Virus record (IMG/VR): IMGVR_UViG_3300010413_000173
Coordinates: 1 to 23,615 of that record
Length of the DNA stretch: 23,615 nucleotides
Source of the DNA: a virus
Direction: 5' to 3' (one strand)
A program made the translations under genes and the position numbers. Shown here piece after piece: positions 13,812-20,647 of the stretch (position 1 is its first letter; every line of letters starts with the position of its first letter). The notes beneath the pieces are model-generated. The model was not told the DNA's origin, did not search any database, and worked only from the letters and a program-made list of their open reading frames with translations.

Positions 13812-15425
13812 CTACCTTCCTCGACGCCCGGTTCCACGTTTAAAACCATACGGAGTTGTTGTCCCCGTCGGTGAACGGTCGGGTTCTGTGGATACCGGAC
13901 TTGATTGGCCTTTTACAACAGCCCCAAAACTGCCTTGCATAAACTCTGAGGGGTCAGGGTTTTCTTCGTCGAACATTCTCTGAACATCCGCGAAAGTATA
14001 TTGGTCGCTCACAATCGCCCGCCGTTGAAGCTCTTCAAAGACAAGCTGTTTAGGTAGAACCTCAAATTGAGCCCCACGCAAAAGCACTTCAGCGTCAAGC
14101 GTTTGCATCCATCTGAACTGGGTGTTGATTTCTATACTACCACCGTCGGGTTTCCCCAAGTACATCGCTGTATACAATAGACACAGTTCTATAAAATCTT
14201 TAAAAAGTAAGGCCCAAGCCTTCAACGTGCTATCACTCTCACCTGAAGCAAGCGCCTTCTCCGTAGCTGTTATTGTTCCTGTTTTGGGCATCAAAAGCTG
14301 AAGCCCCCACATCGCCATCTTAGTCTCTAAGTCAACCAGATGTGTATGGCCCGCACTAATAGAATCTCCTGAGTGCTCGACATATTTCAAGTCGCCTTCT
14401 ATATCGTCAGAATGAAGCATTCTGTTAGGACCGATTTCAATCTGGTCGAGTTTGTCGGGGTCTGTGAGTCTACGCCCAAAGAGAATTGGGAGGCGAGTGA
14501 AGTGCAGAATGTTCATTTGGTCACTTGTAGATTGCCAATGAGCCAAATTCATGTATGCTAAATCCTCCAAGGGCGGTTCAGCTGTTAAGGCAGACAGTTT
14601 CTTACCCGGACGAAATACAGCCAAAGGGATCACTCTTAGAGATGTCCGACCTTCGCCAACTTGATACCAATCAACTGTACCATCGCGTTCAACCTCTTCA
14701 AAAAGCCGCCACGAGCCGGGCTCAAGTACACGGATTCTGTTTACCTTTTTGATTCCAAACTCACCATCGTCGACCTCTTCGACTTCTCTAATCCTCACCT
14801 GCGTGAACAACTCCTTACCTCTAACAAAGCGAGTTTTCCAACCAATAATAGCAGAAGTCGGGATATGAACCCAGTAAGGACGCAACCCAGCTTTCTTCTC
14901 ATCCGCTACAGATATTGACCCTTCGATACGTAGCGGAGGGAAGTCAACAAGCACGCACGTGCATCCATCCGTTACGCCTCGCTCAAAAACAGGCTTGAGG
15001 AACGCATCCATGTTGTTCCCCTTCAAGTCGATGTCTTCCTTGTATCCCCCTGTAGTTCCTGTCCTAATAGCAGACGGAACGTCATCACGGAGTCTGACAG
15101 GCTGAGCAAATACCTGACCGCCTAAATACGAGATAGTTCGACCGAAAGCGTTAAACAGATAGGAACGTTTAAGTCTGTTCTGATAATTGTCGTGGCTCTC
15201 CTTTGTCTCTTTGGGAAGGTACTTTTGGCCCGCGTCTTTCATGGCCTTTGTCCCGCCCAACAACGTCTGTAACAGGTCAAGTCGCTCTTGGTGCTCAATA
15301 TACTCAGTACGCGGCTCGTCCACCTTGGGAGCAGGTGTCTGTTCTTGAGGAATATTCGGGTCGTACCTCGCAAACTTCTGTTCTATAATAACATCGCCTG
15401 TATATTCGTCCTTTAAAATAGCCAT
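13812..15425 (-). CDS. Portal protein (DUF4055-type)
   Basis: 537 residues. The N-terminal segment KYLPKETKESHDNYQNRLKR followed by SYLFNAFGRTISYLGGQVF is the signature of the DUF4055 phage portal group. A central strand/helix region (VLVDFPPLR, PYWVHIPTSAIIGWKT) and the long helix LAHWQSTSDQMNILHFTRLP fit the portal wing and stem. The C-terminus is Ser/Thr/Arg-rich and disordered. The position just downstream of the large terminase and upstream of scaffold and capsid genes supports the call. TGAGG lies 5 bases before the ATG. Confidence 0.9.
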   Translation of the reverse strand: MAILKDEYTGDVIIEQKFARYDPNIPQEQTPAPKVDEPRTEYIEHQERLDLLQTLLGGTKAMKDAGQKYLPKETKESHDNYQNRLKRSYLFNAFGRTISYLGGQVFAQPVRLRDDVPSAIRTGTTGGYKEDIDLKGNNMDAFLKPVFERGVTDGCTCVLVDFPPLRIEGSISVADEKKAGLRPYWVHIPTSAIIGWKTRFVRGKELFTQVRIREVEEVDDGEFGIKKVNRIRVLEPGSWRLFEEVERDGTVDWYQVGEGRTSLRVIPLAVFRPGKKLSALTAEPPLEDLAYMNLAHWQSTSDQMNILHFTRLPILFGRRLTDPDKLDQIEIGPNRMLHSDDIEGDLKYVEHSGDSISAGHTHLVDLETKMAMWGLQLLMPKTGTITATEKALASGESDSTLKAWALLFKDFIELCLLYTAMYLGKPDGGSIEINTQFRWMQTLDAEVLLRGAQFEVLPKQLVFEELQRRAIVSDQYTFADVQRMFDEENPDPSEFMQGSFGAVVKGQSSPVSTEPDRSPTGTTTPYGFKRGTGRRGR

Positions 15426-15432
15426 ATTTGCC

Positions 15433-15690
15433 TCAGTTTATTGTGGGTTGATTCGTCTCAAAATGTTTTGAACAAAAGGGACAGTCCAGTAAAATATCTA
15501 ACAACGCATTAACTTTCTCGTCTTCTAGGGAAACCAGATTTCCCTCAACATCCAAAATACAGCGAAACGCCGCACTTACAGGCAGGTCTAAGGGAAGTTC
15601 CTTCAATATCTCAATTAAATTCCCCACCGTTGAATTTTCCTTCACAATTGTCTCCTGCGGAGTACAAAATGAAATCTCAGAGTATGTCAT
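15433..15690 (-). CDS. Hypothetical protein, 85 aa
   Basis: The ATG at 15690 is chosen because GAGG sits 8 bases upstream and the gene then no longer overlaps the terminase; a start at 15735 would overlap by 32 bases. The product has a helical middle (VGNLIEILKELPLDLPVSAA, then KVNALLDILL) and a CPFC pair near the end (DCPFCSKHF), possibly half a metal site. It lies 7 bases from the portal gene. Unknown function. Confidence 0.65.
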   Translation of the reverse strand: MTYSEISFCTPQETIVKENSTVGNLIEILKELPLDLPVSAAFRCILDVEGNLVSLEDEKVNALLDILLDCPFCSKHFETNQPTIN

Positions 15691-15703
15691 TGCTGTAACC
15701 TCA

Positions 15704-18370
15704 CTACCAAAGAAGCTCGACGGAACGCCCCACAAGCTCCTCCACCGGAAATCTATAAACTACGTAGTACCCCAATGCGTCAGATAAATGTGACAGCATT
15801 GGATCGGACTTCTTGTCAATGTCCCCCCCTCCACCTTCCACAAGTCGTGTCCCTTCAAGGTCTCTAGCTGTGTGAGGAGCCTTATCTTTATCAATAAGCA
15901 TGTGAACGATGCCCGCCGCCGAGAGTAACCGCGAGTTTAGGGCATTAACTCTTACACGTTCACGCGGGTTAGCTGGCGGAATAAAGTAATGCACACGTCT
16001 CCACTTATTCCTAAAAACCTTCTTAACAATATCCCAGTCGGAACCCTCGACTTTAGCCGAACCACCAGCGCCACCTGTAGCATCACCATAAACATGCACA
16101 TCGCCTTGGTGACTGCCCCAGTCAGTTAGGATTGCTTCGCAAACAGCTACAGTATTGCTGTTTCTGGGGATGAAGACTTCTCCGATAACACCTGTGCCAA
16201 TTACCGGGTTATAATAGGTTTCATTGCGTCTTTCATCATAAACAGGCTCTTTTACGCCCGGTAACTGCTGTTCTTGGCAAATAACGGCCACTCCAGGGGA
16301 AATATTGAAGTCAAAACACAAAACTAGGGGCTGAGTTGGGTCGTACTGGAGAGGTCGGCAGTGAACATCCATGTCAAAAGGATAATACACACGCCCTTGG
16401 AAGTAGATGAACGAGTTAAAATTATCTATACCTTCCGACAGAAGATAACTATGGTCTTGGCTGTCGACTTCTATGTTCCAGCATTCCTCTTGAGGACCAA
16501 ACGTCTGGCCTACCACTTTGAGACGCAACTTACCGTCTACAAAATGAGTAGACATCCACTGATTAAAGTCTGGGAAGTTGTTTGGAGTTCTGTTCTGCTT
16601 GTCCTGTGTAACAAGACTTTTTATTACCTGTTGGTTCGTGGACAAAAGTTCACCTATTTTGTTCCAACGTAGGCCCAGTTCATACAGAGAACGGGCCTTT
16701 CTCTTTCTATACCCAGAAGCAAACATATACTTCTGCCACAACCAAGCCAACTCCTGCTTCTTAGGAGAGTATAAAAAGCCTACAGTCGATAGGAACTCTC
16801 GTGAATTCACATAGAGCACTGAGACATGCTGATGTGGTCTAACCGTATTTCCAACCCCAAGCTCTGTCAGCAACTCTCCGCACTCTTCAACAAGACGTCT
16901 AGATGCCATACTCAAAGTAACTTCTGGGCTCTTTTTGCCTCTTGGAGAATGTCCGTCGGCCCCAAAAATAGCAGCCAAAAACCATTTTTTTACAGACAAC
17001 GAGCCGTGTTTAATCCAACTCGGGACGCCTAGAGGAGAACTAGGCTTGTGTCCAACAATACAGCCTGCCTTTACAAGCTGTCTGGCATATTGCCCCCCGA
17101 CTTGGAGTTGCCAAAAGCCATCACTCTTTTCTGTTACATTGCAGTTTGCCTCTATGCCAGCCAAAAGCAAATCTCTTTTAATCTCTTCGAGGGCAGTCTT
17201 GTCAGACGAGTAAAAAGCTACCCCGTACGACGGACCGTTTCTGGTTTGGCCTGTTTCACACACGGTTCCGTCTCCTAAGTTGAATCCAACAACACTCGCC
17301 AAAGCTTCAGCTTGCGTCCTAGGTCTGTCGTGGATAGGAACAAACTCAATGAATGTACAGTCCTCTAGCGGTACTACTTCATCAGCTAACCGCATTTTGT
17401 GCTGAGTTGAGGCTACAAAAGTACTTCCGTCCTCCAACTCCACTGTTAGCATGTATTTTTTCCCAGTCGGCCCTACTTGGAGTACTGTTGTCTCAGTAAC
17501 AACACCGTTCTGTAACGACAAAAGCTTATCGCCCACAGTCAAGCTAGAAATAGCCTTGTTTGTGCCGTCAGCAAGTCTGACCAACGTATCCGGACGATGG
17601 CAACCTTCATATTCTTGCTTGAACGTCAAGTCGTCAAGCGTGTTGCGGGCGCTTTCAACCTCCCGCGGGTCAAGAATCTCCGCACTCTTCCAATGAAACA
17701 TGTCCCACTCGGGGGTAATCCCGTCGTACATTGCCTCTTCCGAAATACGCTTCGCGTCTTCGGCTAACTCCCAATAATGGTTCCGGCCTTCTGGCACGCC
17801 GATGAAATCGCACCAACCCGCACGGTCAGAAAGAGCAGGACGCACATGTTCAGGCCAAGTTCTAGCTCTCATATTGCCGTACTCATCCAAAACGCACCCG
17901 TCCCACGGCGTACCCTCCACACGTTCGGGCTTGTCCATGCCAATTACCCATATTTCTGCCCCAGACTTGAGACGTATACACATTTCTGTCTCACTTACAC
18001 CGCGACGCGGGTCTGGGTCGTAAGCCCAGTCGGGCACGAGCCGTTTGATGTCCTGCCAAAAAATACGTTTAGCCTGCGACCAAACAGGCGCACCCACAAA
18101 ATAACGTGGATAAGGGTCTTTGGAGGGTAGGGGAAGGCCGTGAATAGTGCTGTACGGGTCAAGCGCCCGTAGAACAATTTTACGTTTAGCAAGCTCAGTT
18201 TTACCCGACCTGCGCCCTGAAGGGACAACCTTAAAACGCGCCGGAGAGGACCAATACCGATGTTGTTCGGCATGAGGGCGCATTTGTGTCCACCGAGGCG
18301 TTAAATAGCTCTCTTTTGGGGGCCGACCGCCCTTGTTTCGCAATGTACTGGGTGTTTCGCGCGATGGCAC
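15704..18370 (-). CDS. terL: Large terminase subunit, interrupted by an in-frame intein
   Basis: 888 residues from a GTG start. N-extein, residues 1-256: Walker A SGRRSGKTE (51-59), motif GTPWDGCVLDEYGNM with the Walker B pair D162/E163, and NTLDDLTFKQEYEG at the end of the ATPase domain. C-extein, residues 653-888: nuclease motifs LCFDFN, VYGDATGG and HLSDALGYYV, the three acidic sites of the RNase H-like packaging nuclease. Joining EYEG to SFIYFQGRVYYPFD restores an uninterrupted TerL of 492 residues, so the product is presumably active after splicing. It cuts and pumps phage DNA into proheads with TerS. The methyltransferase gene lies between the two terminase genes, which is uncommon but known. 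Confidence 0.93.
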   Translation of the reverse strand: MPSRETPSTLRNKGGRPPKESYLTPRWTQMRPHAEQHRYWSSPARFKVVPSGRRSGKTELAKRKIVLRALDPYSTIHGLPLPSKDPYPRYFVGAPVWSQAKRIFWQDIKRLVPDWAYDPDPRRGVSETEMCIRLKSGAEIWVIGMDKPERVEGTPWDGCVLDEYGNMRARTWPEHVRPALSDRAGWCDFIGVPEGRNHYWELAEDAKRISEEAMYDGITPEWDMFHWKSAEILDPREVESARNTLDDLTFKQEYEGCHRPDTLVRLADGTNKAISSLTVGDKLLSLQNGVVTETTVLQVGPTGKKYMLTVELEDGSTFVASTQHKMRLADEVVPLEDCTFIEFVPIHDRPRTQAEALASVVGFNLGDGTVCETGQTRNGPSYGVAFYSSDKTALEEIKRDLLLAGIEANCNVTEKSDGFWQLQVGGQYARQLVKAGCIVGHKPSSPLGVPSWIKHGSLSVKKWFLAAIFGADGHSPRGKKSPEVTLSMASRRLVEECGELLTELGVGNTVRPHQHVSVLYVNSREFLSTVGFLYSPKKQELAWLWQKYMFASGYRKRKARSLYELGLRWNKIGELLSTNQQVIKSLVTQDKQNRTPNNFPDFNQWMSTHFVDGKLRLKVVGQTFGPQEECWNIEVDSQDHSYLLSEGIDNFNSFIYFQGRVYYPFDMDVHCRPLQYDPTQPLVLCFDFNISPGVAVICQEQQLPGVKEPVYDERRNETYYNPVIGTGVIGEVFIPRNSNTVAVCEAILTDWGSHQGDVHVYGDATGGAGGSAKVEGSDWDIVKKVFRNKWRRVHYFIPPANPRERVRVNALNSRLLSAAGIVHMLIDKDKAPHTARDLEGTRLVEGGGGDIDKKSDPMLSHLSDALGYYVVYRFPVEELVGRSVELLW
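16415..17602 (-). mobile_element. Intein with LAGLIDADG homing endonuclease in terL
   Basis: Residues 257-652 of TerL (396 aa). Block A starts CHRPDTLVRLADGT; block B is GSTFVASTQHKMRL with the STQH variant of TxxH; block F is CWNIEVDSQDHSYLL; block G ends GIDNFN followed by Ser +1 of the C-extein. Two LAGLIDADG-type helices are visible: SVVGFNLGDGTV (D367) and FLAAIFGADGHS (D472), so the endonuclease looks intact. The penultimate residue is Phe rather than the usual His, which may slow Asn cyclisation or be offset by block F. The insertion point is the ATPase-nuclease junction. Confidence 0.92.
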
Positions 18371-18382
18371 AGCCTAAAAACC

Positions 18383-18568
18383 TCAAAAATCAGTGCGAAA
18401 TCGGCCAGTTATCGTCTGAATCGTGTAGCGTAACTCGCCGTTATCATTAAAGATAACCATCATTTGATTCGTCTTCAATTCCAAGAGTTTTTCCAAGACG
18501 TCATCTGCGTCATCAAAGTCTACAGGTTTGTCCGCCAAACGTTGTGTTAAGTCAATAATTTTGGTCAT
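18383..18568 (-). CDS. Hypothetical protein, 61 aa
   Basis: The ATG at 18568 overlaps the methyltransferase stop (ATGA), a standard coupling arrangement; a further ATG at 18580 is possible. The product (MTKIIDLTQRLADKPVDFDD, then a Leu/Lys helix and LRYTIQTITGRF) is small, acidic at the centre and unlike any family I know. It lies 12 bases before the terL start. Confidence 0.6.
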   Translation of the reverse strand: MTKIIDLTQRLADKPVDFDDADDVLEKLLELKTNQMMVIFNDNGELRYTIQTITGRFRTDF

Positions 18569-19494
18569 AATTCCATACATGCCTGTATAAACTTCGCCGC
18601 TACTTGCGGGACGACCGCATTGCCGTAGGCGCGCAGGCGTCCCACTCGGGCGGGAATCCTATTAGCCAACGGGAAAAGGCTGGGTTCAACTGGCCTCCAC
18701 TTTCCGTCTCGACAGGGCAACCATTCGACGTTGGCCCAGAAACCTTCCAAACTTCCCTGCCTAACAGGGAGTTTGTCGGTACATTGGGGCAAAACGGCCC
18801 GTCTTTGTGGTCTCTCTGTGTCGGAGTGGGCCAACTCGCCAGCAGTACTTGATCCCTCAACTTGATTTTCGGGGATAACTTCTCTACTTTCGCCCGTATG
18901 ACATCCATACAGCCGCCTACCCCGTCCGACCCCGAGGGAGTCCTCCACCCGACCAGCATCGCACAATCGTTCAGGTCGTTCGAGCGTTTCGGATGGGTGA
19001 ATCTGTGACCCTGCCCCCACTTCCAGTCTCGACCTTGGGGAGTAGGCCACGAACCACAATCTTTGTCTGATATGCGGCGCACCGACGCCCGCTGCTGGCA
19101 AATCAGCCGCCCCGACCGCATAACCTTCTGCTTCCAAGTCAGTTTGAACAAGGTCGAGCCAGAGGTAGCCAGCTTTTGACGCAACTTGCTCTCCAAAGAT
19201 GACTGGAGGCTGGAGCGACTGTACAAGATGAAACCAGGCGGGCCACAGGTGCCGCTCATCAGTAAACCCTTCTCTTTTGCCTGCTGAGGAGAAAGGTTGG
19301 CAAGGACATGAACCTGTCCAGACGGGTCGATGGCTAGGCCAGCCTGCGAGCTGTAGTGCGTAAGCCCACCCTCCGACTCCCGCAAAAAAATGGAGTTGCG
19401 CATAACCTTTGAGTTCGGACGGTCGAATCTCCCGCATATCTCTGTCATCCACGTCCCCTTTCGGTAAAACGCCTGCGTCTATCAAGTTTCTCAA
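18565..19494 (-). CDS. dcm: C5-cytosine DNA methyltransferase
   Basis: 309 residues from the given TTG. Motif I is LHFFAGVGGWAYALQLAGW, motif IV GSCPCQPFSSAGKREGF with the catalytic Cys, motif VI appears as FGEQVAS (Gln for the usual Asn), motif VIII IRQRLWFVAYS, and motif X YGNAVVPQVAAKFIQA. The target sequence is unknown. Upstream in frame the codons continue YYSENDTFCVRWLRNLI, which matches the usual N-terminus of phage enzymes of this type, back to an ATA at 19534-19536 overlapping the terS stop; the true start may be that non-canonical codon, with AGGGA upstream. The enzyme may protect phage DNA from host restriction. A second gene is encoded in another frame inside it. Confidence 0.92.
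   Translation of the reverse strand: MRNLIDAGVLPKGDVDDRDMREIRPSELKGYAQLHFFAGVGGWAYALQLAGWPSHRPVWTGSCPCQPFSSAGKREGFTDERHLWPAWFHLVQSLQPPVIFGEQVASKAGYLWLDLVQTDLEAEGYAVGAADLPAAGVGAPHIRQRLWFVAYSPRSRLEVGAGSQIHPSETLERPERLCDAGRVEDSLGVGRGRRLYGCHTGESREVIPENQVEGSSTAGELAHSDTERPQRRAVLPQCTDKLPVRQGSLEGFWANVEWLPCRDGKWRPVEPSLFPLANRIPARVGRLRAYGNAVVPQVAAKFIQACMEL
18600..19448 (-). CDS. Overprinted gene inside the C5 methyltransferase, 282 aa
   Basis: A 282-codon open frame on the same strand, shifted relative to the methyltransferase and almost wholly inside it. The product has segments I recognise from many phage and prophage hypothetical proteins encoded with Dcm genes: LSPQQAKEKGLLMSGTCGP, LQSSLESKLRQKLATSGSTL, FKLTWKQKV with SGRLICQQRAS, PTPTQRDHKDG, and the ending LNPAFSRWLIGFPPEWDACA. 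Recurrence of these motifs argues for a genuine overlapping gene, not a chance frame. Function is unknown; an accessory of the methyltransferase is a fair guess. The start is uncertain (ATG at 19448 or 19403, neither with a strong ribosome site). Confidence 0.65.
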   Translation of the reverse strand: MTEICGRFDRPNSKVMRNSIFLRESEGGLTHYSSQAGLAIDPSGQVHVLANLSPQQAKEKGLLMSGTCGPPGFILYSRSSLQSSLESKLRQKLATSGSTLFKLTWKQKVMRSGRLICQQRASVRRISDKDCGSWPTPQGRDWKWGQGHRFTHPKRSNDLNDCAMLVGWRTPSGSDGVGGCMDVIRAKVEKLSPKIKLRDQVLLASWPTPTQRDHKDGPFCPNVPTNSLLGREVWKVSGPTSNGCPVETESGGQLNPAFSRWLIGFPPEWDACAPTAMRSSRK

Positions 19495-19532
19495 CCAACG
19501 TACGCAGAACGTATCGTTCTCACTATAATAAA

Positions 19533-20111
19533 CTATTTATCTGTCCCTGTTTTTTGTGGTACAGCAGGCAGTGTCTCCACCATATATTTAGCTGTTGTCT
19601 GTAAACGCTTAGCGATATCTTCGGTCGATTCGTCTTGTGTACCAAACTTCCTCATCCCAGAACCTAACCCGTTTCCAGAACCTTCCTTCCAACCGGCATG
19701 CACAGTCAACCAGAACTTAGTCATAGAGGGATGCTGGCCGCTCAACGCCATCTGAGTAGCGACAGCAATGACATCACGTGTGAGTAGCGCTTTACCGTTA
19801 TCAAGCTCATCACGGAAATAACGTCTCAACGTACTAGTAGAAATCGGACCGAGCGGATGTATCGCACGAGCTATTTCGTCTTGTTTCATACCGGCGGCAG
19901 CCATGACCCGCACAGCATAACGCTCTTCAGAGGTGGGTTCCCACCCCCTCACCTGCGCCAACGTCAACTTCTTAGGTCTGTCTGTCGCTTTATAATCAAA
20001 AGTAGCACGGCGCTTCTTACCCAGACTCTCACGTGCCTTCTTCACACTTGTCTTTTTAGGCTTCTGTAACTGTATAACACGACCCGGAGTACACGTCGTA
20101 GAACTGGCCAT
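19533..20111 (-). CDS. terS: Small terminase subunit
   Basis: 192 residues from the ATG at 20111, preceded by GAGGTGAACTCT, which favours it over a GTG at 20120. After a basic disordered N-terminus comes a helix-turn-helix region (SEERYAVRVMAAAGMKQDEI, then GPISTSTLRRYFRDELDNGK) and a segment typical of phage small terminases (VATQMALSGQHPSMTKFWL, then HAGWKEG). TerS binds the packaging site and hands DNA to TerL. It is the first gene of the left-going operon, 0.1 kb from a duplicated promoter module. Confidence 0.85.
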   Translation of the reverse strand: MASSTTCTPGRVIQLQKPKKTSVKKARESLGKKRRATFDYKATDRPKKLTLAQVRGWEPTSEERYAVRVMAAAGMKQDEIARAIHPLGPISTSTLRRYFRDELDNGKALLTRDVIAVATQMALSGQHPSMTKFWLTVHAGWKEGSGNGLGSGMRKFGTQDESTEDIAKRLQTTAKYMVETLPAVPQKTGTDK

Positions 20112-20208
20112 AGAGTTCACCTCTACGACCTATTGTAATCCCAAAGTCTCATTCACAAAGTACTTTACGTACTTCAGAACGTTGTTACTACAAAGTTCAG
20201 TCCGCTCT

Positions 20209-20237
20209 ATTATAGCAAAACTTGTCCGGATTGGCTG
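20209..20237 (-). promoter_or_regulatory. Proximal late promoter candidate upstream of terS
   Basis: Minus strand: extended -10 TGCTATAAT (20209-20217), with CAGCCAATCCGGAC (20224-20237) ending 9 bases upstream of the hexamer. The usual TTGACA is absent, so the conserved CAGCCAA-CCGGAC block may be a phage-specific -35 or an activator site. Transcription would run leftward through terS, dcm, terL and the head genes. Confidence 0.7.
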
Positions 20238-20279
20238 CTGTACTTAGGAACGTTGTTACTACAAATTTCAACTAACATG

Positions 20280-20308
20280 TATATACGTAAAAAAGTCCGG
20301 TTTGGCTG
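20280..20308 (-). promoter_or_regulatory. Distal late promoter candidate, copy 2 of the module
   Basis: Minus strand: TATATA (20280-20285) and CAGCCAAACCGGAC (20295-20308), exactly 71 bases from the proximal pair and at the same internal spacing. The -10 is weaker than in copy 1, so it may be secondary. Confidence 0.55.
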
Positions 20309-20310
20309 TG

Positions 20311-20460
20311 GGACGTAGTGGTACGTAGGGTGTGGTGGGTTGTGGTTAGTTGTACGTAGTTGGTTGGTTGTACGTAGCATATTATACCTAGAGCGTGGTT
20401 GGTTGTACGTAGTTGGTCGTACGTGGTTGGTTGGTTGTACGTAGTTATGACAGGTACCCC
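20311..20460. repeat. GT-rich tract with six iterated GTACGTRG boxes
   Basis: GTACGTAG occurs at 20321, 20352, 20370, 20405 and 20437, and GTACGTGG at 20419, embedded in GGTTGGTTG repeats. The plus strand is almost devoid of C outside the boxes. TACGTA is self-complementary, so each box is a potential dimer site. The tract lies immediately upstream of the duplicated late promoters and contains one further TATAAT on the minus strand (20381-20386). It could be an activator array, an origin or a packaging site. No gene is supported here. Confidence 0.75.
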
Positions 20461-20479
20461 ACGCATGGCCGGGGCCGGG

Positions 20480-20506
20480 AAATCCCGGATTTGGCTGCCG
20501 GGATTT
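20480..20506. other. 9-bp hairpin whose loop carries the promoter-module motif
   Basis: AAATCCCGG (20480-20488) and CCGGGATTT (20498-20506) pair around a 9-base loop. The loop reads CAGCCAAAT on the minus strand, and with the arm gives CAGCCAAATCCGG, close to the conserved block of the 71-bp modules. The likeness may be a relic of a third copy or chance. Confidence 0.5.
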
Positions 20507-20582
20507 TCCTGATGGCTGGGGGATTTTCTTAGGGGGAGCTAGGGGATTCTCTTAGGGGAATCCCCTAGGCCAAGGGCAAGGG

Positions 20583-20619
20583 AAAGCCCTAGGCTTGGAG
20601 GGGGAGCCTAGGGCTTTTT
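20583..20619. terminator. 13-bp hairpin, bidirectional terminator candidate
   Basis: AAAGCCCTAGGCT and AGCCTAGGGCTTT pair perfectly around a 9-base loop; on the plus strand TT-C-TT follows, on the minus strand the stem itself ends in TTT. It lies just after the stop of the minus-strand gene at 20637 and could end that transcript. Confidence 0.6.
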
Positions 20620-20626
20620 CTTAGGG

Positions 20627-20647
20627 AAAAATCCTATTAGGATTTTT
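20627..20647 (-). terminator. Hairpin overlapping the stop codon at 20637
   Basis: AAAAATCC and GGATTTTT pair around TAATA, which holds the TAA stop. On either strand the stem ends in five Ts, a compact bidirectional terminator. Confidence 0.55.

Larger units (their letters stand above)
20169..20310 (-). repeat. Tandem duplication of a 71-bp promoter module
   Basis: Units 20169-20239 and 20240-20310 align without gaps. Three blocks are conserved at identical spacing: GTACTT near one end, AACGTTGTTACTACAAA (20178 and 20249), and GTCCGGxTTGGCTG (20224 and 20295). The stretch between the last two is diverged except for a -10-like hexamer at the same place in both units (minus-strand TATAAT and TATATA). 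Conservation of just these blocks suggests functional sites kept by selection. Confidence 0.85.

Noticed and set aside
20272-20466. 64-residue Thr-rich minus-strand frame over the GTACGTRG boxes
   Set aside because: No ribosome site; it is the translation of repeats and of the promoter module.
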